A program made the position numbers and the translations under genes. The notes under the pieces are model-generated. The model made no database searches. It was not told the origin of the DNA and saw nothing but the letters and a program-made list of their open reading frames with translations. Below are positions 1 to 44,790 of a DNA stretch of 64,000 bases, piece by piece (position 1 is the stretch's first letter; each line of letters opens with the position of its first letter). Source of the stretch: Berghia stephanieae (Eukaryota > Mollusca > Gastropoda > Nudibranchia > Aeolidiidae); assembly GCA_034508935.3 (NCBI GenBank), contig CM067454.1, positions 30,752,758-30,816,757 on the forward strand, in the 5' to 3' direction.

Positions 1-30
1 CGTAAAACCCTTCAAGACAAACAAAACAAA
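1..30 (+). repeat. Tail of a family D retroposon, cut by the window edge
   Basis: The first bases match the 3' tail shared by all family D copies (cgtaaaaccctt followed by an aaac-rich end). The body lies outside the window. Confidence 0.55.
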
Positions 31-257
31 GTAAACCTCGGTATTTACTCACAAGCCAGTTATTTGTTGTCTCCTTGTATTGTGACGTCATTTTAGGGTA
101 GTGTTAGGGCTAACCCACACCGGAGACTGACTCCGACGACCCGGCAGTGCCGTCCTCTGCCGTCTTTCGGATAAAGACGTCCGGTACAGACAAAGTACTA
201 AGAATAAATAGATAAGCCGCTAGACCAACCCATACCAAGCACCCGACGTTCTCTGCC

Positions 258-289
<32 letters not shown>

Positions 290-527
290 TTTTTTTTGTT
301 GTTTTTTTTTTGTTGTTTGTTTTTTTTTTTTTTTTTGTTTTTTTTTTTTTTTTTTCTCGAGCTTCTTCTTTAATTCTAATGTGCATTTAGCATTAAAATA
401 GTATTTATTTTAATCTTAAAATCAATGTTCAATACAAGATGGCGACTACCAAAGAAAGTAAACTCTAATTGTACAACCAATGGGGTTAGTTGTTTCCTTG
501 TATTGTGACGTAATCTGTAGGACAGTA

Positions 528-530
<3 letters not shown>
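31..530. other. Gene-free stretch with T-rich tract
   Basis: No coding exon is visible. A T-rich tract with scattered G lies at about 259-356. The ctctgccgt motif occurs twice (about 156 and 250), which suggests an old SINE in minus orientation that I cannot name. Confidence 0.5.
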
Positions 531-605
<75 letters not shown>

Positions 606-665
606 GAAGAAGAAGGAGTATTATTATTATTATTATTACTATTATTATTATTATTACTATTATTA

Positions 666-741
<76 letters not shown>

Positions 742-753
742 ACTACAACAACA

Positions 754-835
<82 letters not shown>

Positions 836-1016
836 TAAGAAAGAAGAAGAAGAAGAAGAAGAAGAAGAAGAAGAAGAAGAAGAAGAAGAAAGAAGAAAAA
901 GAAGAAGAAGAAGAAGAAGAAGAAGAAGAAGAAGAAGAAAAAGGGAAGAAGAAGAAGAAGAAGAAGAAGAAAGAAGAAGAAGGAGGAGGAGGAGGAGGAT
1001 GATGATGATGATGACG
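530..1016. repeat. Compound trinucleotide microsatellite (TAA/TTA/TAA/AAG)
   Basis: Successive tracts are (TAA)n at about 531-602, (TTA)n at about 617-740, (TAA)n again at 757-832 and (GAA)n at about 838-985, ending in GGA/GAT units. The TAA and TTA blocks are reverse complements of each other and could form long hairpins. The apparent poly-Ser/Phe/Leu reading frame here is only the microsatellite. Confidence 0.95.
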
Positions 1017-1043
1017 ATGTCATTATTACCGTTATTATCAACC

Positions 1044-2412
1044 GTCGGCTTGCCTAGATCTGTAGTTTGTCATCGCATAATATTATAATGTATTGAATAA
1101 GTCTATCTACACCTTTTGTGCCATGATAAAGACGCATAAATACATAACGAATGAGCAGCTGCGAGGTGAGGCAAGTGCATTTTACTTGTACATACATACA
1201 TACCGCTATGAAACGATTATATTATTTATTACATTATTTATCAGAGAGTTATCGCTTATTAGTCATGTGATAACGGCTAAGCTACGTCTATCTACAACTT
1301 CAACCACTTTCTATTACTCTTGTTTTTCGTGGGTTTTGGTGTGGTTTGGTTTTTAGCTTCGTGCGTATATTATTATTATTATTTTATTATTATTTGCAGG
1401 TCTAATAATTAATTAATAACCGAGCTCAATTATTAAGGGCTTGATTTAACATTGTTACTATGGGCACTATTTTGTATTCGTTTGAGAGTGATGACTGATT
1501 ATTTTCATAGAATACTCTTGGTCTACACTTAGTTATTCTTGAGCTGCCATCGAGCTCGCCTTACAAAAAGGTTGAAACGAACGAACCGTAGACTGTTTTG
1601 GTTTCTCTTTATCACTGATATAATTAAATAACAATGTAAAATTGAATGTAAGCTTCAATTTAATCACTGAAGAGGGTACTGAACTAAAAGTTAATTAGTT
1701 GTGATTTGTTTTTGTTTTGAGTTTCTATTCTTATTCTGCTTTGTAGATAGTATGAAGTTGACGTCACTCAGGCCTTTGTTATTGTTTTTTTTTTTTGGTC
1801 ATCCGCGTTTATGAGTAATTCTCGCATTAGCCAGACTATAAACGTTTTAGGTTACACATAGTTTTGTATGTTGGTCCGTTATATTTCAGGATGGTAGTGT
1901 TTTGTATTTCTTAGCCACGCGCATACGTATCTATACAAATAGGGTGCTGAGAGAACTTATGGGCCATGCGGATGATCTATGGCTTCACTTACTTTTTTAG
2001 CCCGAGATCAGTAAAGGGAAACAAATGTGAAAAATTAATTTCTTCCTCGAGGACCTAGGTTTGTGTTTAGAGTAGCCTCGCTTTGTTATTGTTACGATGG
2101 CTGGCTGCTGCTCCATAGCGGAATGTTTGTCCCTTTTACTTTTAGCCTTTGAAGGCCTTTATTTACATTTATCTATTTAAAGAAATATCTTAGCTATTTC
2201 GTGTAATGGTGTTGGTACATTCGTTCTATATGTTTTAGTTTTCCATTCATTCCACGATGTCGTTACAAACATCATCTGATTTAATAAAACTTCACCACAA
2301 GTTACCAAGTTTTTGTGGCAGCAGACAGAAAGTTCAAATTGAACTCAGCCAGGAGCGATATGATCAGAAATGATTTGCCTCGCTCTTAAATTGTTTTTGT
2401 TGAATTAAAGTT
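1044..2412. other. Upstream region of SVIL, no coding exon recognised
   Basis: This stretch holds a fragment of the foldback MITE (1627-1670) and one copy of a ~200 bp dispersed repeat (1748-1945). I see no coding exon. Promoter or 5' UTR elements of the supervillin transcript may lie here, but no motif decides this. Confidence 0.45.
1748..1945 (+). mobile_element. Dispersed ~200 bp repeat, family R
   Basis: The sequence from agttgacgtcactcagg through the actataaacgtt core to the tctatac end recurs at 54308-54510 (same strand) and inverted at 55125-55285. Small size, absence of coding capacity and TA-rich ends suggest a MITE. The superfamily is not determined. Confidence 0.65.
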
Positions 2413-32934
<30,522 letters not shown>

Positions 32935-35219
32935 TTGAGTAGAGCAGACACTTGCACAAGGCTGGGTTTAATCATCAACATCTGCTATCAACAACAACAA
33001 CAACACAGAAACACTGTGGAGTGTGGGAGACATTTTATTTACTGATACAGATTCTTCATTTGATGTGCTGATGTGAGAGCTTTTTCCTCCATTTTTCTAT
33101 CAGATGCTGTGTCTCAATAATGGAGGGAGAGGGCAAAGTTAGACCACAAAGGAGATTGTGACTGGATGTTGAAGACTGGTCCAGAAAAACTGGGACAAAG
33201 TTCAGAGTGTAACAATTGTCAGTTGTTGTAAATTCAGGACATTTGTGTGTACGGTTATGTCCAAAAAGGATACATCATGAGAGAGAGATAGACAGTTCTG
33301 TTTAGACTGTAAGAAGGAATTACATCCTATCTCCGTCAATCTTCAGGGATATTGTTACATAGCGACATCTTGGTTGACTTTCTGATCCATCAGTCTGCTT
33401 GACATGACTGGAGATCTGGGTCTGTAAAAACTTGGTGAGAATTTCACATCCTTCCAAAATTATAGAAAGCAACTTTTACTGTTTAACGCTTCAAAAACCA
33501 GTATACACTTTGGTTTGATGGGTCAATATGGCTCTGAATGATTCTATTCTTTTGGGTTACATTAATCTATTTGATTAATGAAGTTTGGTCTGTTACGCTG
33601 ATTACTAATTTTCTGGACCTGTACAACCGTACAATTGTGACAAACTGAACTCTTAATCATAAACTATATGAAATTAAATTTTTCTGTCAGATTTAGGAAA
33701 GTATGTACTTCAGATAAACACAGCATAGTTTTGACTAGAGCTCTGACATGACCAACACTGCTATCATATTTCATGCTCGAGGCGCGACTCGCTGTCATTT
33801 GGTTTCACATCCATTAAACAATTCATACGCAAATTTTTTTAAATGGTAAAATTATCATCATATTTTTGTAATATGTGTGTTGTGTGAAAACAAAAAATAA
33901 TTTTTAAAGCATCGTGAGATAGCAAATTATTATTATCGTCCAAAAGTGCTTAATTTCATTTGCATTGAAACTTTAATAAATTTTTACAACGACAGCTTAA
34001 CCGATTATGATTAGCTCAACAATTTTTTTTTTCTATTATTGTGATTATAATTGTTGATGTCTCATGTCATTGATTTTTTTTATAAAAAGAGCTTAAATGA
34101 CTGATAAAGGATTGAGTATTTTAATTATGTGTTGTGTTTGAATGATTTTGGTTTTCATTTTGTTTGTTTTGTTTTCATTTTTTTTTTTTTTTAGTATTCC
34201 ACAATTAAGAATAGGCAGCCAATACACAATATTATCAATCAGTTTCCCAGCAATTTTTATTGTCGGTTATTATTTTTTAAATAATAATTTGTTTTGCATT
34301 GTTTTGATTTGAATAGTGACTACAAAGTTTTGTTTTTGTTTTGTTTTGTTTCATTAGTCTGGTCTTTGCCCTCCATTCTAACTTTCATAAAATACTCTTA
34401 ATTATGATTATAATCTGAAAAGAAAAAAAAACGAGATGTTTTTTATGTGCTGCCTACTTAATTCTGTTTGAGTTTTAGAATTTTCTTAATGGCTTTTTTT
34501 TATGTTTGTTTTTTTTTGTTATTTATTTTCTATACCTTTGAATTATTTTTTTTCCTTTCCAATTTAAAAAGAATTTTATTCAATTAGTATTTTCACAGTT
34601 TTCACCTCCTTACTGAATTTGATACCTCAAACAAAAACACACAAAAAAAAAAGCAAAATACAAAATCCAACCAATATGTTGTACTATCATTATGAATTCT
34701 AATGTGTACAATTAATAAGAATTGTTAGATAATTTTTTTGTGTGTCCGTTAAATATTGCCAAAGGGCTGGTCCCCATCCCTCAATCCATCCCCATTCCTT
34801 TCCTCTTCCATCACCTATCCTTCCGATTTCTTGTGGAGGAATATTATCACTGTTGTGCTAATTACTGAAATCGGGACTACAACTGAAGTGGCATTCGTTT
34901 TGTTGTTTTTTTATTTCCCATGTGCCTGAATGCTGCTTTCAATTCTCTTGTCCATCATGATCACTCAAGTGTTAAAACCCAAGTAACTTAAACCTACCTG
35001 AATCAATATGAATTTTTCCCCCTTGGCAATTTCATAAATTTCTTTTTATGACCCAGAATCAATCATTTGTGTGAATTTATTGGCTGTCCTTAGTTTGTCC
35101 CTAAAAATGAAAGGATCAGAAACAATCAGAGATGTGTCTCACAGCTTTAATCTAGTATTATGTTTGGATAACACAAAGTCAAAATGATTCGAATTATGAA
35201 ATTTAAAGTTTTCTGCTGT
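32935..35219 (+). other. SVIL: SVIL 3' UTR and downstream sequence
   Basis: No coding exon follows. Candidate poly(A) signals on the + strand lie near 33976 (ctttaataaat) and 35970 (cataataaatt). The transcript end cannot be fixed from sequence alone. A CAA-rich stretch just after the stop (about 32990-33005) and several T-rich tracts are present. Confidence 0.5.
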
Positions 35220-35223
35220 TTAA

Positions 35224-35476
35224 CTCTCTCCTTACCAGCCATTTTCAGGATTTTCTCCAAAACCTCTCACCCAACTAACACAAAAATATATTTTTTATTA
35301 CTCAGACACAATAGCAGTTGTTTCTTGAGATAAATAATTTCGTTAGCAAAACATGCTCTACAACACACTGTTCATTTTCTTTAAATTTTATGATTTACAT
35401 GAGAAATTTGAATAAGAAAAATGTTGGTTGTATCGTAACGAATGTGACGATTTTCCTATAGTTGGTAAGGAGAGGG
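35224..35476. mobile_element. TTAA-flanked piggyBac-like MITE, family P-b
   Basis: Ends ctctctccttaccagcc and ggtaaggagaggg, flanked by TTAA (35220-35223 and 35477-35480). It is the inverse orientation of the copy at 14715; both share cgtcacattygttacga. Confidence 0.9.
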
Positions 35477-35497
35477 TTAAGAAATGACATATCTCCT

Positions 35498-35826
35498 ACG
35501 ATGGGTGGGGAGATCACTTTTGCTGTGTCTTGTATCTGATCTCCTTATCACGGTTACTTTCTGCCTCTTCTTGGAATGGAATTACTTATTTTTTTCGAAT
35601 CCTTTTGTCTCGCTTTTTAAATGACTACTATTGTCTCCTAGAATTATATCTATAACATTCCCCCCCCCCCCCCCCCAACGCTAATTCCAGGTTCTCTCAG
35701 TACTTATCCTTTGTTCTCAGTATGGATGTGGCAAGCATTGAAATGACTAGATATAGGATAAACTTTACCCCCTATGAGACCATTAAAATAACCCACGAGT
35801 ATTGCAAGCGCTATTCAACTCGCAAT
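35498..35826 (+). mobile_element. Family D retroposon, diverged
   Basis: Recognisable from gggtggggagatcac, ttcttggaatggaattactta and the attgcaagcgctatt tail. It is the most diverged copy here and contains a C18 run at about 35660. Confidence 0.6.
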
Positions 35827-35829
35827 GAT

Positions 35830-36802
35830 AGTGTGAATGTTTGCCATCCTAACTAAAGATTAGAAGTTGGTAATTCTTGATGGTTTTTTTGTGTGTTTTT
35901 GTTTTTGTTTTTTTGTCGTGTCGTTTTCTATAAAAGTAACTTGATGTATAACTATGCTCTGACATGCATAATAAATTGTACCCAGAAATCGTTTTGCTGC
36001 AACAGAATTTTTAATATATTTTTAAACTTTTTTTTTTTTTCTTTCAGATAGAGCATATACTATTATTATATAATATATTATATACACCATCATATACATG
36101 TCATTTCACTTTGTCTACCCGCTGTACTTTGATATGCGAACACTGTCATGAAAAAATGGCATTGGATTTTACTTCTTTTTTGGACTTGTATGGTTTGCAA
36201 CTTCTTTGTCAATAGGAGTTCAACTCAAATTGTATGGCAAATGCTTCAATTCTTACTATACAAACCAGTTTGGTATCTTGTTTAATCCAATGTAATACCG
36301 TTTTGGGATGATACGTCACAAACTTAATATCACTCCTTTTGTGTGGGTTAAACAAAAGTTTCTATTAAACTTTATCCAGATCTTTCAGATTATTAAGTGC
36401 TTCATTTTTTGGTTTTAGGTTTTTGTTTTTTTTTTGCGATTTCTTTTTTTTTTTTTTGTTGTTGTTTTGTTTTTGCTACTGAGATTTCATAACATTGTTG
36501 GGTGATTGAAAGTTTATAAAATTCTCTCTAATTTAGATTTGTTAAAATGACAAATAATTTGAATTTTTTAAAGTTTTTTTTCCAATCTTGCTAAGACAAT
36601 TGGAATTTTTTTGGCAAGAAGACTTCCGAGGGTTTTGGAATCTGATTGACGACAATTTAGTATTAGCAATCAGGGTTTTTGTTTGTTTCATTTGTTTTGT
36701 TTTGTTTTTGTTTTGTTTGTTCATTCTATTGATCAGGATTTTTAGGTTCCTTGAAGTGAGGTAATTACATGTGGATTTTATTTTCAGTCATCTTCAGAAA
36801 AT
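35830..36802. other. AT-rich gene-free stretch downstream of SVIL
   Basis: T-rich tracts and a candidate poly(A) signal at about 35970. No exon, RNA gene or named repeat seen. Confidence 0.4.
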
Positions 36803-36806
36803 TTAA

Positions 36807-37127
36807 CTCTTTCAGCGCCATTGGCCGCACTGTGCGGCCAGAGCTGAGTCTGTTTTACTGGCCAGTTGCCACACAGTGCGGCCAGTCTTGAAAGGCAAAA
36901 ACAATGATGTAATCCAATCCTACAGTTCTACAAAAGTACTATCAATTGAACCAATGGTATCATTTCTTTCATCAGAACATTCAATTGGCCATAGAGGGGT
37001 ATTTTAATTGAGATTTTTCGCTGAATTCGAATGTCGTTTTGTCTTAGCTTGTCGTTCTCATGCTGCCTCAATCAGGTGTCAGCCATTTTGTGATGGAAAT
37101 GCGAATATAGCCTCAGCGCTGAAAGAG
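36807..37127. mobile_element. TTAA-flanked piggyBac-like MITE, family P-a
   Basis: Ends ctctttcagcgcc and cagcgctgaaagag, left flank TTAA, right flank ttga. The interior contains the palindrome ggccgcactgtgcggcc, which is missing from the copy at 28334. Confidence 0.9.
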
Positions 37128-38465
37128 TTGATCAGCACCGTGGATAACCACATGGTAATAATTGATGTAATAGAATTAAACTGCCCAAGTGTAAAAAAAT
37201 ACGTGTAAAAAAATAGTAAACAAACCCAGAATCCTGTAATTTGTGTTACCATTTTGCTCTTTCTTTTTTTCCAGAACTGCCAAAATTAATTCTTTAAAGT
37301 TCAGGTCAAAGTTTTCATACTTTCGAACTTTGTTTTGTATGAGAATGACTCTAAACAGTTGCCTGGATAAAAATGTGTTGATTCACTCATATTTCGCTTC
37401 ATTCCGTTTTGATTTCTTTATTTTTTTTATAAATGTGACATTACGTAAAGCCTCTAATTACAACTAAATGGAAAATTAATTATTAATTCCACTGTATGGA
37501 TCAAGTTATGTGGGGTTTTTTTAATCTTGGATTTTTACTTTTTCCTCAATGTTCAGGTGGTATTTCAATGATGCGAGCTTAAATTTCTAACATCTTAAGC
37601 AACAACTAACTGTTAAACTTTTTTCAAACGAAAATATAAAAAGAAATATACAAAATACTTAATTTGCCTTATTGCTGTTTGCCTTTTCTGCGACTGTTGG
37701 ATAGTTGTCTATTTGATCAGCTGTTTATGACAGTTTGTGTTTATTTTACAATCTGCTTATCAAGCTGTCTACATTATTTTTCAAAGAATTGTTGGGACAG
37801 AATTAGATTTCGACTATTTTTATCATGTTCTCCTTTTCTAGATGCTGACATGATCCAAAAGCATCAGAAGTGCTGATAAAACTCCTATGAATACAAAATC
37901 ATAAATTCTCAATTATGTCGACTGTATTGAAATGACAACTATGTCTGCAAAATTGGTTGGTTTTGAGGGCTTTCCTACATTTTTCAAAAGTTGCTTGGAC
38001 GTCATTTTCAAATATATTAGACCTCTTTTTTGTCCGGAGATCGTTCATTTTTGTAATTGATTTAAAGGGTCAACATGACACATTGACATTGCTTGCAGTT
38101 TGAAACTTGGCTCGGATATTGAAAGAAAAAGAGCTTGAAAGAAAATGAACATCTGAGTTTTGGAAATGAATTTGATCTGAGTTTTGGAAAATTGTGGAAT
38201 AGCCCGATTGCCCTTAATATTGACCAATTGTTGAAGCTATTTTAGAAATTATTGTTTTATTTTTAGTTAACAAAATTTATTATTAAGTTTCAGCATCTGC
38301 CTTAAAATGTTATTTGTATGTCTTGTATTATCATAGTTATCTCCCCTGCTGTTGTGAGTTAATGTTATCTTTTTTATATACTTTTGCCTTTGATTCAAAA
38401 TGTTTCTATATATGCTGAAATAGAGGACAATCACAATTCAGTGGGGTTAAAAAAATGTTTTTTTT
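37128..38465. other. Gene-free stretch
   Basis: AT-rich DNA without a convincing exon, RNA gene or named repeat. Confidence 0.4.
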
Positions 38466-38771
38466 TTAAATTAAGCTTTTATAATATAGCGAATATCCAC
38501 TAAGCGTGTTCAAAGCGCTCTACAAGGGGTCCCTGGCCAACAGCAACATTTAACATGAAGGATACGACATGTCACCTGTTAGGTGATATTCCATTTTTTT
38601 CGGACAGAGACATTGCTCTTAACGGCCAGGTACTCATTTTACATCTGAGAACGTTGAGAGAATGTGAGTAAAGAGCCTATTCCAAGGATTTTACCATGCG
38701 CGAGCGCGTCTCGAACCCAGGACAATCCGATCCGAAAGCGAGTGTCATACCACTAGACCACCAAGCCTCAT
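38466..38771 (-). mobile_element. SINE family A
   Basis: Reverse order: tail aagcttttataatatagcg, body, then the B box (tcgaacccaggacaatccga) and A box (taccactagaccacc). Confidence 0.88.
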
Positions 38772-39002
38772 AATATGAGATGATAGTGTCAAAAGACGCC
38801 ATAGAGGCAAGTCAGAGAGCAGGCACTGATGTAAGATTCAGCTCTGATCGGTTATCAAGAGGTCTGAGGTTGGATCCCCAGTAGAGGAAGACTGATGTTT
38901 GGGATGGGGTTTTTTTATCTCTTGTACTTTACTTTCTTGCTTTGTCTGGCACTGTTTCATACACACTTTTTTCAGATTTGATAAGTTTGCCATTCGACTT
39001 GC

Positions 39003-39262
39003 ATAACAATGTGAAATTTATGTAAGCTTCAATTTAATATACGAAAATAGATAAAATGGACGTTTCAGGTTTCCCCTTTATCAACAAAACAGGATGAATT
39101 AAACAATAATTTATCTCATTCGTCTGTAGTGTTTCATTCATCCTGTTTTGTTGATAAATGGGAAATCCGAAACATCCATTTTATCTTTTTTCATATATTA
39201 AATATGAAGCTTACATTCAATTTCACATTGTTATTTATTTCTTCAAGCTTCGAGCAGCACCA
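39003..39262. mobile_element. Foldback MITE, family E
   Basis: Left arm aacaatgtgaaatttatg...gacgtttcaggtttcccc; right arm gggaaatccgaaacatcc...tcacattgttatttatttcttc. Centre about 39130. Confidence 0.85.
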
Positions 39263-40555
39263 TATTGACATTAGACTTGCAATGCACTACAGAATCTTAG
39301 TGTGGCAATGTCAGTGTTCTTAAATGCATCGCTGACAATTTATTGAATATTGCTGACAATGAACTTGTCTCGACAATATGAATTGGGCATTACACTTAAT
39401 TTATTATGATTTTAAGAGCACTTGGCTCACTGCTTACCAAGTTCACAATTCAATTTCCTAACATATAATATATTTTTTCAAACCTTCATATTTTACAATT
39501 GTCGTCCACTGACATTGATTTAAAAAAAAAAAAAAATTAAGTAAACAGACTATCAGAATCAGACAATGTTGACCTGTTGTATAAATGACCCCAGCTTCCT
39601 TTCCCCACCTCACCCCCTCCCCCATCCCTTTGTTCCCCTCCCTTAATTTCATACATTCCCATAATTCTCACTCCTGCTGTATATGTTATCACACTGATTT
39701 ATGTAACTTGTATGAAGTACACGAATTTGTTTGGGTTTTGTTTTTTTTTTCTTTTTTCTCTTGAGATTTGTCACATTTTTACCCCTAAGTTTGGGATAGG
39801 TCCTCTGACGCTGAGGCTGAAATGACCTTAAAGTGCCACAATCACTGTAAAACCTGTAAATCTAAAAAGAAAACAGACATCCCAAAGATTCTTGTTTGAG
39901 AATTTAACTTGGTGTCGAGTCATTAAGGGGCAGGGCGAGGCATACTGATGTTTTCTGTCGATGAACTTTATATTCTAATTTTTGCAGTAAGTGGCATTGA
40001 ATTTCTAACAATCAAGGAATCAAAAATAAATTAGAAAAATGATATGTTGTATTAAATACCAATTAACTATCCAAGCTACTCAAATTTCATAATATGATAA
40101 TAATAATAATAATATCCTCTCCAGGAATTATTTCAATGAATTTTAAATATCAACTCACAATAACTCCATCCAGCCAATCTTATTTCTATATGATTTTTGG
40201 CCTTTTTTGTATACTCTATCTAATTATAATATTAATATTCCATTTTATTTTTATAAAAACTTGAATACTGCTAAATGATTGATACAGCGTACGTACTCGT
40301 AATAGTTAAATATGTATTTTGTAATTATTTTGATTGAAATAAATATTTTTTATTGTTTGTAAAAAAATAATATTTATTTTCTGTCTCCTCCGCATTAATC
40401 CTACAACCAGCATAGCGTAGTCGTTAATTCATGTCTTTGCGAATTAATATCCAACATGAAACACTGCATACATCTTTCTTCCTTCATTATATGAGTTATA
40501 AGATTCTCTCTTAGGAATAGTAAACAGTTCACAAGTTTTAGAAAATGGCATCCCA
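39263..40555. other. Gene-free stretch
   Basis: A family D tail fragment lies at about 39785-39865 (ctgaggctgaaatgacctta...ctgtaaaacctgtaaa). Nothing else recognised. A candidate poly(A) signal lies near 40340. Confidence 0.4.
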
Positions 40556-40945
40556 GGGCAGTGACCTTTGACCTCCCATGGGGGCAGGAGTTTCATGCCT
40601 GGTCACGCTGTATCTTCCTTATATTTGTCTGGGAATGAGATTACTTAATTTTGTCTCACCTCGACTGGAGTCCTTGACTAGGAGGGAAACAGTCAAATTT
40701 ATAGTTATAGTTTTGGGAGATGATATTATTTTCCTTGTAAATCGTCTCTCTGTTACCCATTGTTAGTGATCTCTTGTGCTCTTGGAATCTACATATGTTC
40801 CCTATTTGAACCAATTCCCCTTTGTCTTACTTTTTTCCTCAAGTCATTTTAATTGTAATTCTAAATTTTCTACCTTTTTACTGGCGCTGATATGACCTAA
40901 ATGTGTCACAAGAGACGTAAAACCCTTATAAAGCATAAAACAAAA
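40556..40945 (+). mobile_element. Family D retroposon, internally shortened
   Basis: gacctcccatgggggcagg to tactggcgctgatatgacctaaatgtgtcac and gtaaaaccctt. The central part is shorter than in the 505-525 bp copies. Confidence 0.8.
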
Positions 40946-40949
40946 TTGC

Positions 40950-41936
<987 letters not shown>

Positions 41937-42138
41937 TTAAATGTCGTTGAATGTATTTACAGACAGAGGCATAATTAAATATCACAACATTGATTGGTTT
42001 GTTTGTTGTTTTTTTTTTTCATTCCTTGTTTGCTGTTTTGAATACTTGCTAACTGAGAAGTACAATGATTAAATCATATTGTATGAAACTTTTCTCTCTC
42101 TTTTTTTTTTTAAATAGAAAATTTTTAATTTTTGGCTA

Positions 42139-42149
42139 CGTTATTATTA

Positions 42150-42245
<96 letters not shown>

Positions 42246-42272
42246 TATTATTATTATTATTATATTATTATT
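42139..42272. repeat. (ATT)n microsatellite
   Basis: ATT units with single-base slips. No coding potential. Confidence 0.97.
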
Positions 42273-42299
42273 TCCCTCACTCATGGCTGTGTATTAGTT

Positions 42300-42985
42300 T
42301 ACCCAAAGAACTCATTGTAAAATAAATATTCAAAAATAATATTATACATATTATTATATAAGATGCCTACATTTCCTTTTGTATTTTTATGGACATCCTG
42401 TTTTCATTGATAATTTTTAATATCAACCTATATATAAATATATATGTATGTATCAAAATTAATTTTCTTACTGTAAATAGTTCTTATATTGATTTTGTTT
42501 ACGTTTGTGTGTATGCGTGTATTTGTGTGTGGGCGCGTGTGAGTGTTTGTGTGTGTGTGTGTGCGATGTATGTGTGTGTGCGTTCGTGTTTGTATGTGTA
42601 TGCTAATTTTTTAAAAAGTAGGCTTGACTTTGTTTCGTTTAAAACATAATATGTCTTATCTTTTGCAAAGTGTGCGTGCTTTTGGTTGTTTGTTTGTTTT
42701 TCCTTTACTTAAGGTTTGTTTTCAAAGATTTTAGTAGGAGAAATGGATTGCCTATTTATAATTTTGGTAAACAAATTTATTTTGTTACTGGTTTCATTAT
42801 ACTTCTATAATCTGAATATCTTGCTCCTATGAAATAGGAAGAGGACACATTTTGTCTTTTTTACTTTCTCATAAAAAAGTATTTATTTAAAAAGTAAATA
42901 TTGGTTGATGCCCCTATTAATTTGGTAAATATTTGTAAAAAGTCAGGAACAAAGCATCCTAATGTAGTTAGGTAAGTGATAGTTA
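42300..42985. other. Gene-free stretch with (GT)n
   Basis: GT-rich run at about 42505-42598. No exon or named element. Confidence 0.4.
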
Positions 42986-42987
42986 CC

Positions 42988-43074
<87 letters not shown>

Positions 43075-43079
43075 TACCC

Positions 43080-43149
<70 letters not shown>

Positions 43150-43158
43150 CATTATTAT
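42988..43158. repeat. (ATT)n microsatellite
   Basis: About 170 bases of ATT with two ACT/CCT interruptions. Confidence 0.97.
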
Positions 43159-43502
43159 ATTTTTTTAAAGTTTATTATGCGTAATTTAATTCGTGTATAA
43201 ATTTTTGGATTGTCCCCCTTCGTGACTTAATTTAATACGACATGCCTGCCTTACTATAACTACTATTACTACTACTACGTAACTGATATTGGTGATTCCT
43301 GTGTGTTAGACTTTATATGTAGGCGTGTGGTTATACTGTGTAGAATGCCTGTGATATGACAGTACATTATGTGTTCAATATTAAAATGTGTTCCACAATC
43401 TCTCCTTGTTTTTGTTTTGTTTTTATTTCTGTTACTTTTTATAATGATTAATTAATTAATATTTTCAGTGGTTGTGATACGATGTGTCTGTTGGGTGGGG
43501 TT

Positions 43503-43808
43503 CGGCTATGTGGTCAGTCTTGTGGTATGACACTCGCTTTCGGATCGAAAGGTCCTGAGTTCGAGCCTCGCTCAGCGCATAGTTGAGTCCTTGGAAAAGG
43601 CTCTTTACTCACATTCTCTCACCATACTCGGGTGTAAAACGAGTACCTGGCCGTTAACGGCGTTGTCTTTCTCGGGGAAAAAATTTGTAATATCGCCTAA
43701 ACGGCTTCATGTCTCGTTCTACATGCTACGTGTTGCTGTTGGTCAGGGACCCCTTGTAAAGCGCTTTGAGCACATTAAGTGGATATTGCACTAAATAAAA
43801 GCTCAATT
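43503..43808 (+). mobile_element. SINE family A, full length
   Basis: ggctatgtggtcagtcttg (A box), gagttcgagcctcgc (B box) and the attgcactaaataaaagctc end. Confidence 0.92.
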
Positions 43809-43906
43809 TATTTTTCTTTTGACATCCCATGGTGACGAGCGAGTCTTTGTTGCCGTGTCCTTTATCCCCCTATATTTCCTTTTCCAAGTGGTTATCTGTC
43901 TTTGTC

Positions 43907-44506
43907 CTGACCTCCCATAATGGGCAGGGAGGTACATACTGTGTCTTCTATCCCCTTATATATGTTTTCAAACATGCTCTCTGTCATTGTCTTGCTGGGT
44001 GGGGTTCCCGACCCTCCATAGTGGACAGGGAGGTACATACTGTGTCTTCTATCCCCTTATATCTGTTTTCCAACATGCTTTCTGTCTTTGTCTTGGAATG
44101 GGATTACTTGGTTTTGTCCTGACCATGGCCGGAGTCCTGGCTGGGAGGGAAACAGTCAAATGCATAGTTGTTATTTTGGGAGATGATATTTTTTCCCCAT
44201 GATTATCATCTCTCTGTTATGCACTGTATTATGTTTTGTTTATATATTATTTATTTGTAAACATTTGAGTGTATTCCTCTTAGTGGGGACCTGTGCTTGT
44301 GTCTGGATGAGACTTTTAGGTGATCTCAAACTAAGTACTTTGATAGTGTGCTCTTGCAATCTACAACTGTTTCCTATTTGAACCAATTCCCCGTTGTCTT
44401 ACCTTTTCTTGGGTGCTTGAATTGTAATTCTAGAACTTATTACTATCCCATTTTCTTCCTTTTTACTGGCGCTTTTAACCTTAAAAAACCCCTTAAAAAC
44501 AAAACT
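43907..44506 (+). mobile_element. Two family D retroposons head to tail, the first truncated
   Basis: 43907-43996 is a D head that stops after ctgtcattgtcttg. A complete D copy begins at about 43997 (tgggtggggttcccgacc) and ends near 44506 (ccccttaaaaacaaaac). The second may have inserted into the first; a later D tail lies at 44720-44790. Confidence 0.85.
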
Positions 44507-44509
44507 ACA

Positions 44510-44510
44510 A

Positions 44511-44544
<34 letters not shown>

Positions 44545-44553
44545 TCTCTCTCT

Positions 44554-44612
<59 letters not shown>

Positions 44613-44632
44613 CCTCTCTCTCGCTCTCTCTG
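44510..44632. repeat. (CT)n microsatellite
   Basis: CT units with occasional CTT/CCT slips. Confidence 0.95.
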
Positions 44633-44719
44633 AATGTCATGGGGGTGGGGGGAGGGGTCTTTTCCTTTGATTGCAAATCTTAATTTTTTTATTTATTTTT
44701 GTTTGAATTGGAATCTTTC

Positions 44720-44790
44720 ATTTTATTTCTTGTTACTGGCGCAGAAATGACCTAAATGTGCCTTAAAATCTGTAAACACAAACACCGCCC
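44720..44790 (+). repeat. Family D tail fragment
   Basis: ttactggcgcagaaatgacctaaatgtgcc and a gtaaacacaaac end. Confidence 0.65.

Noticed and set aside
757-1041. Poly-Ser/Phe/Leu/Tyr open frame
   Set aside because: Translation of trinucleotide microsatellites; no non-repetitive coding sequence.
43829-44202. Repeated hydrophobic frames with CVFYPL / VSSIPLYLF motifs
   Set aside because: These are frames within family D retroposons, seen at each D copy with stops; not protein genes.
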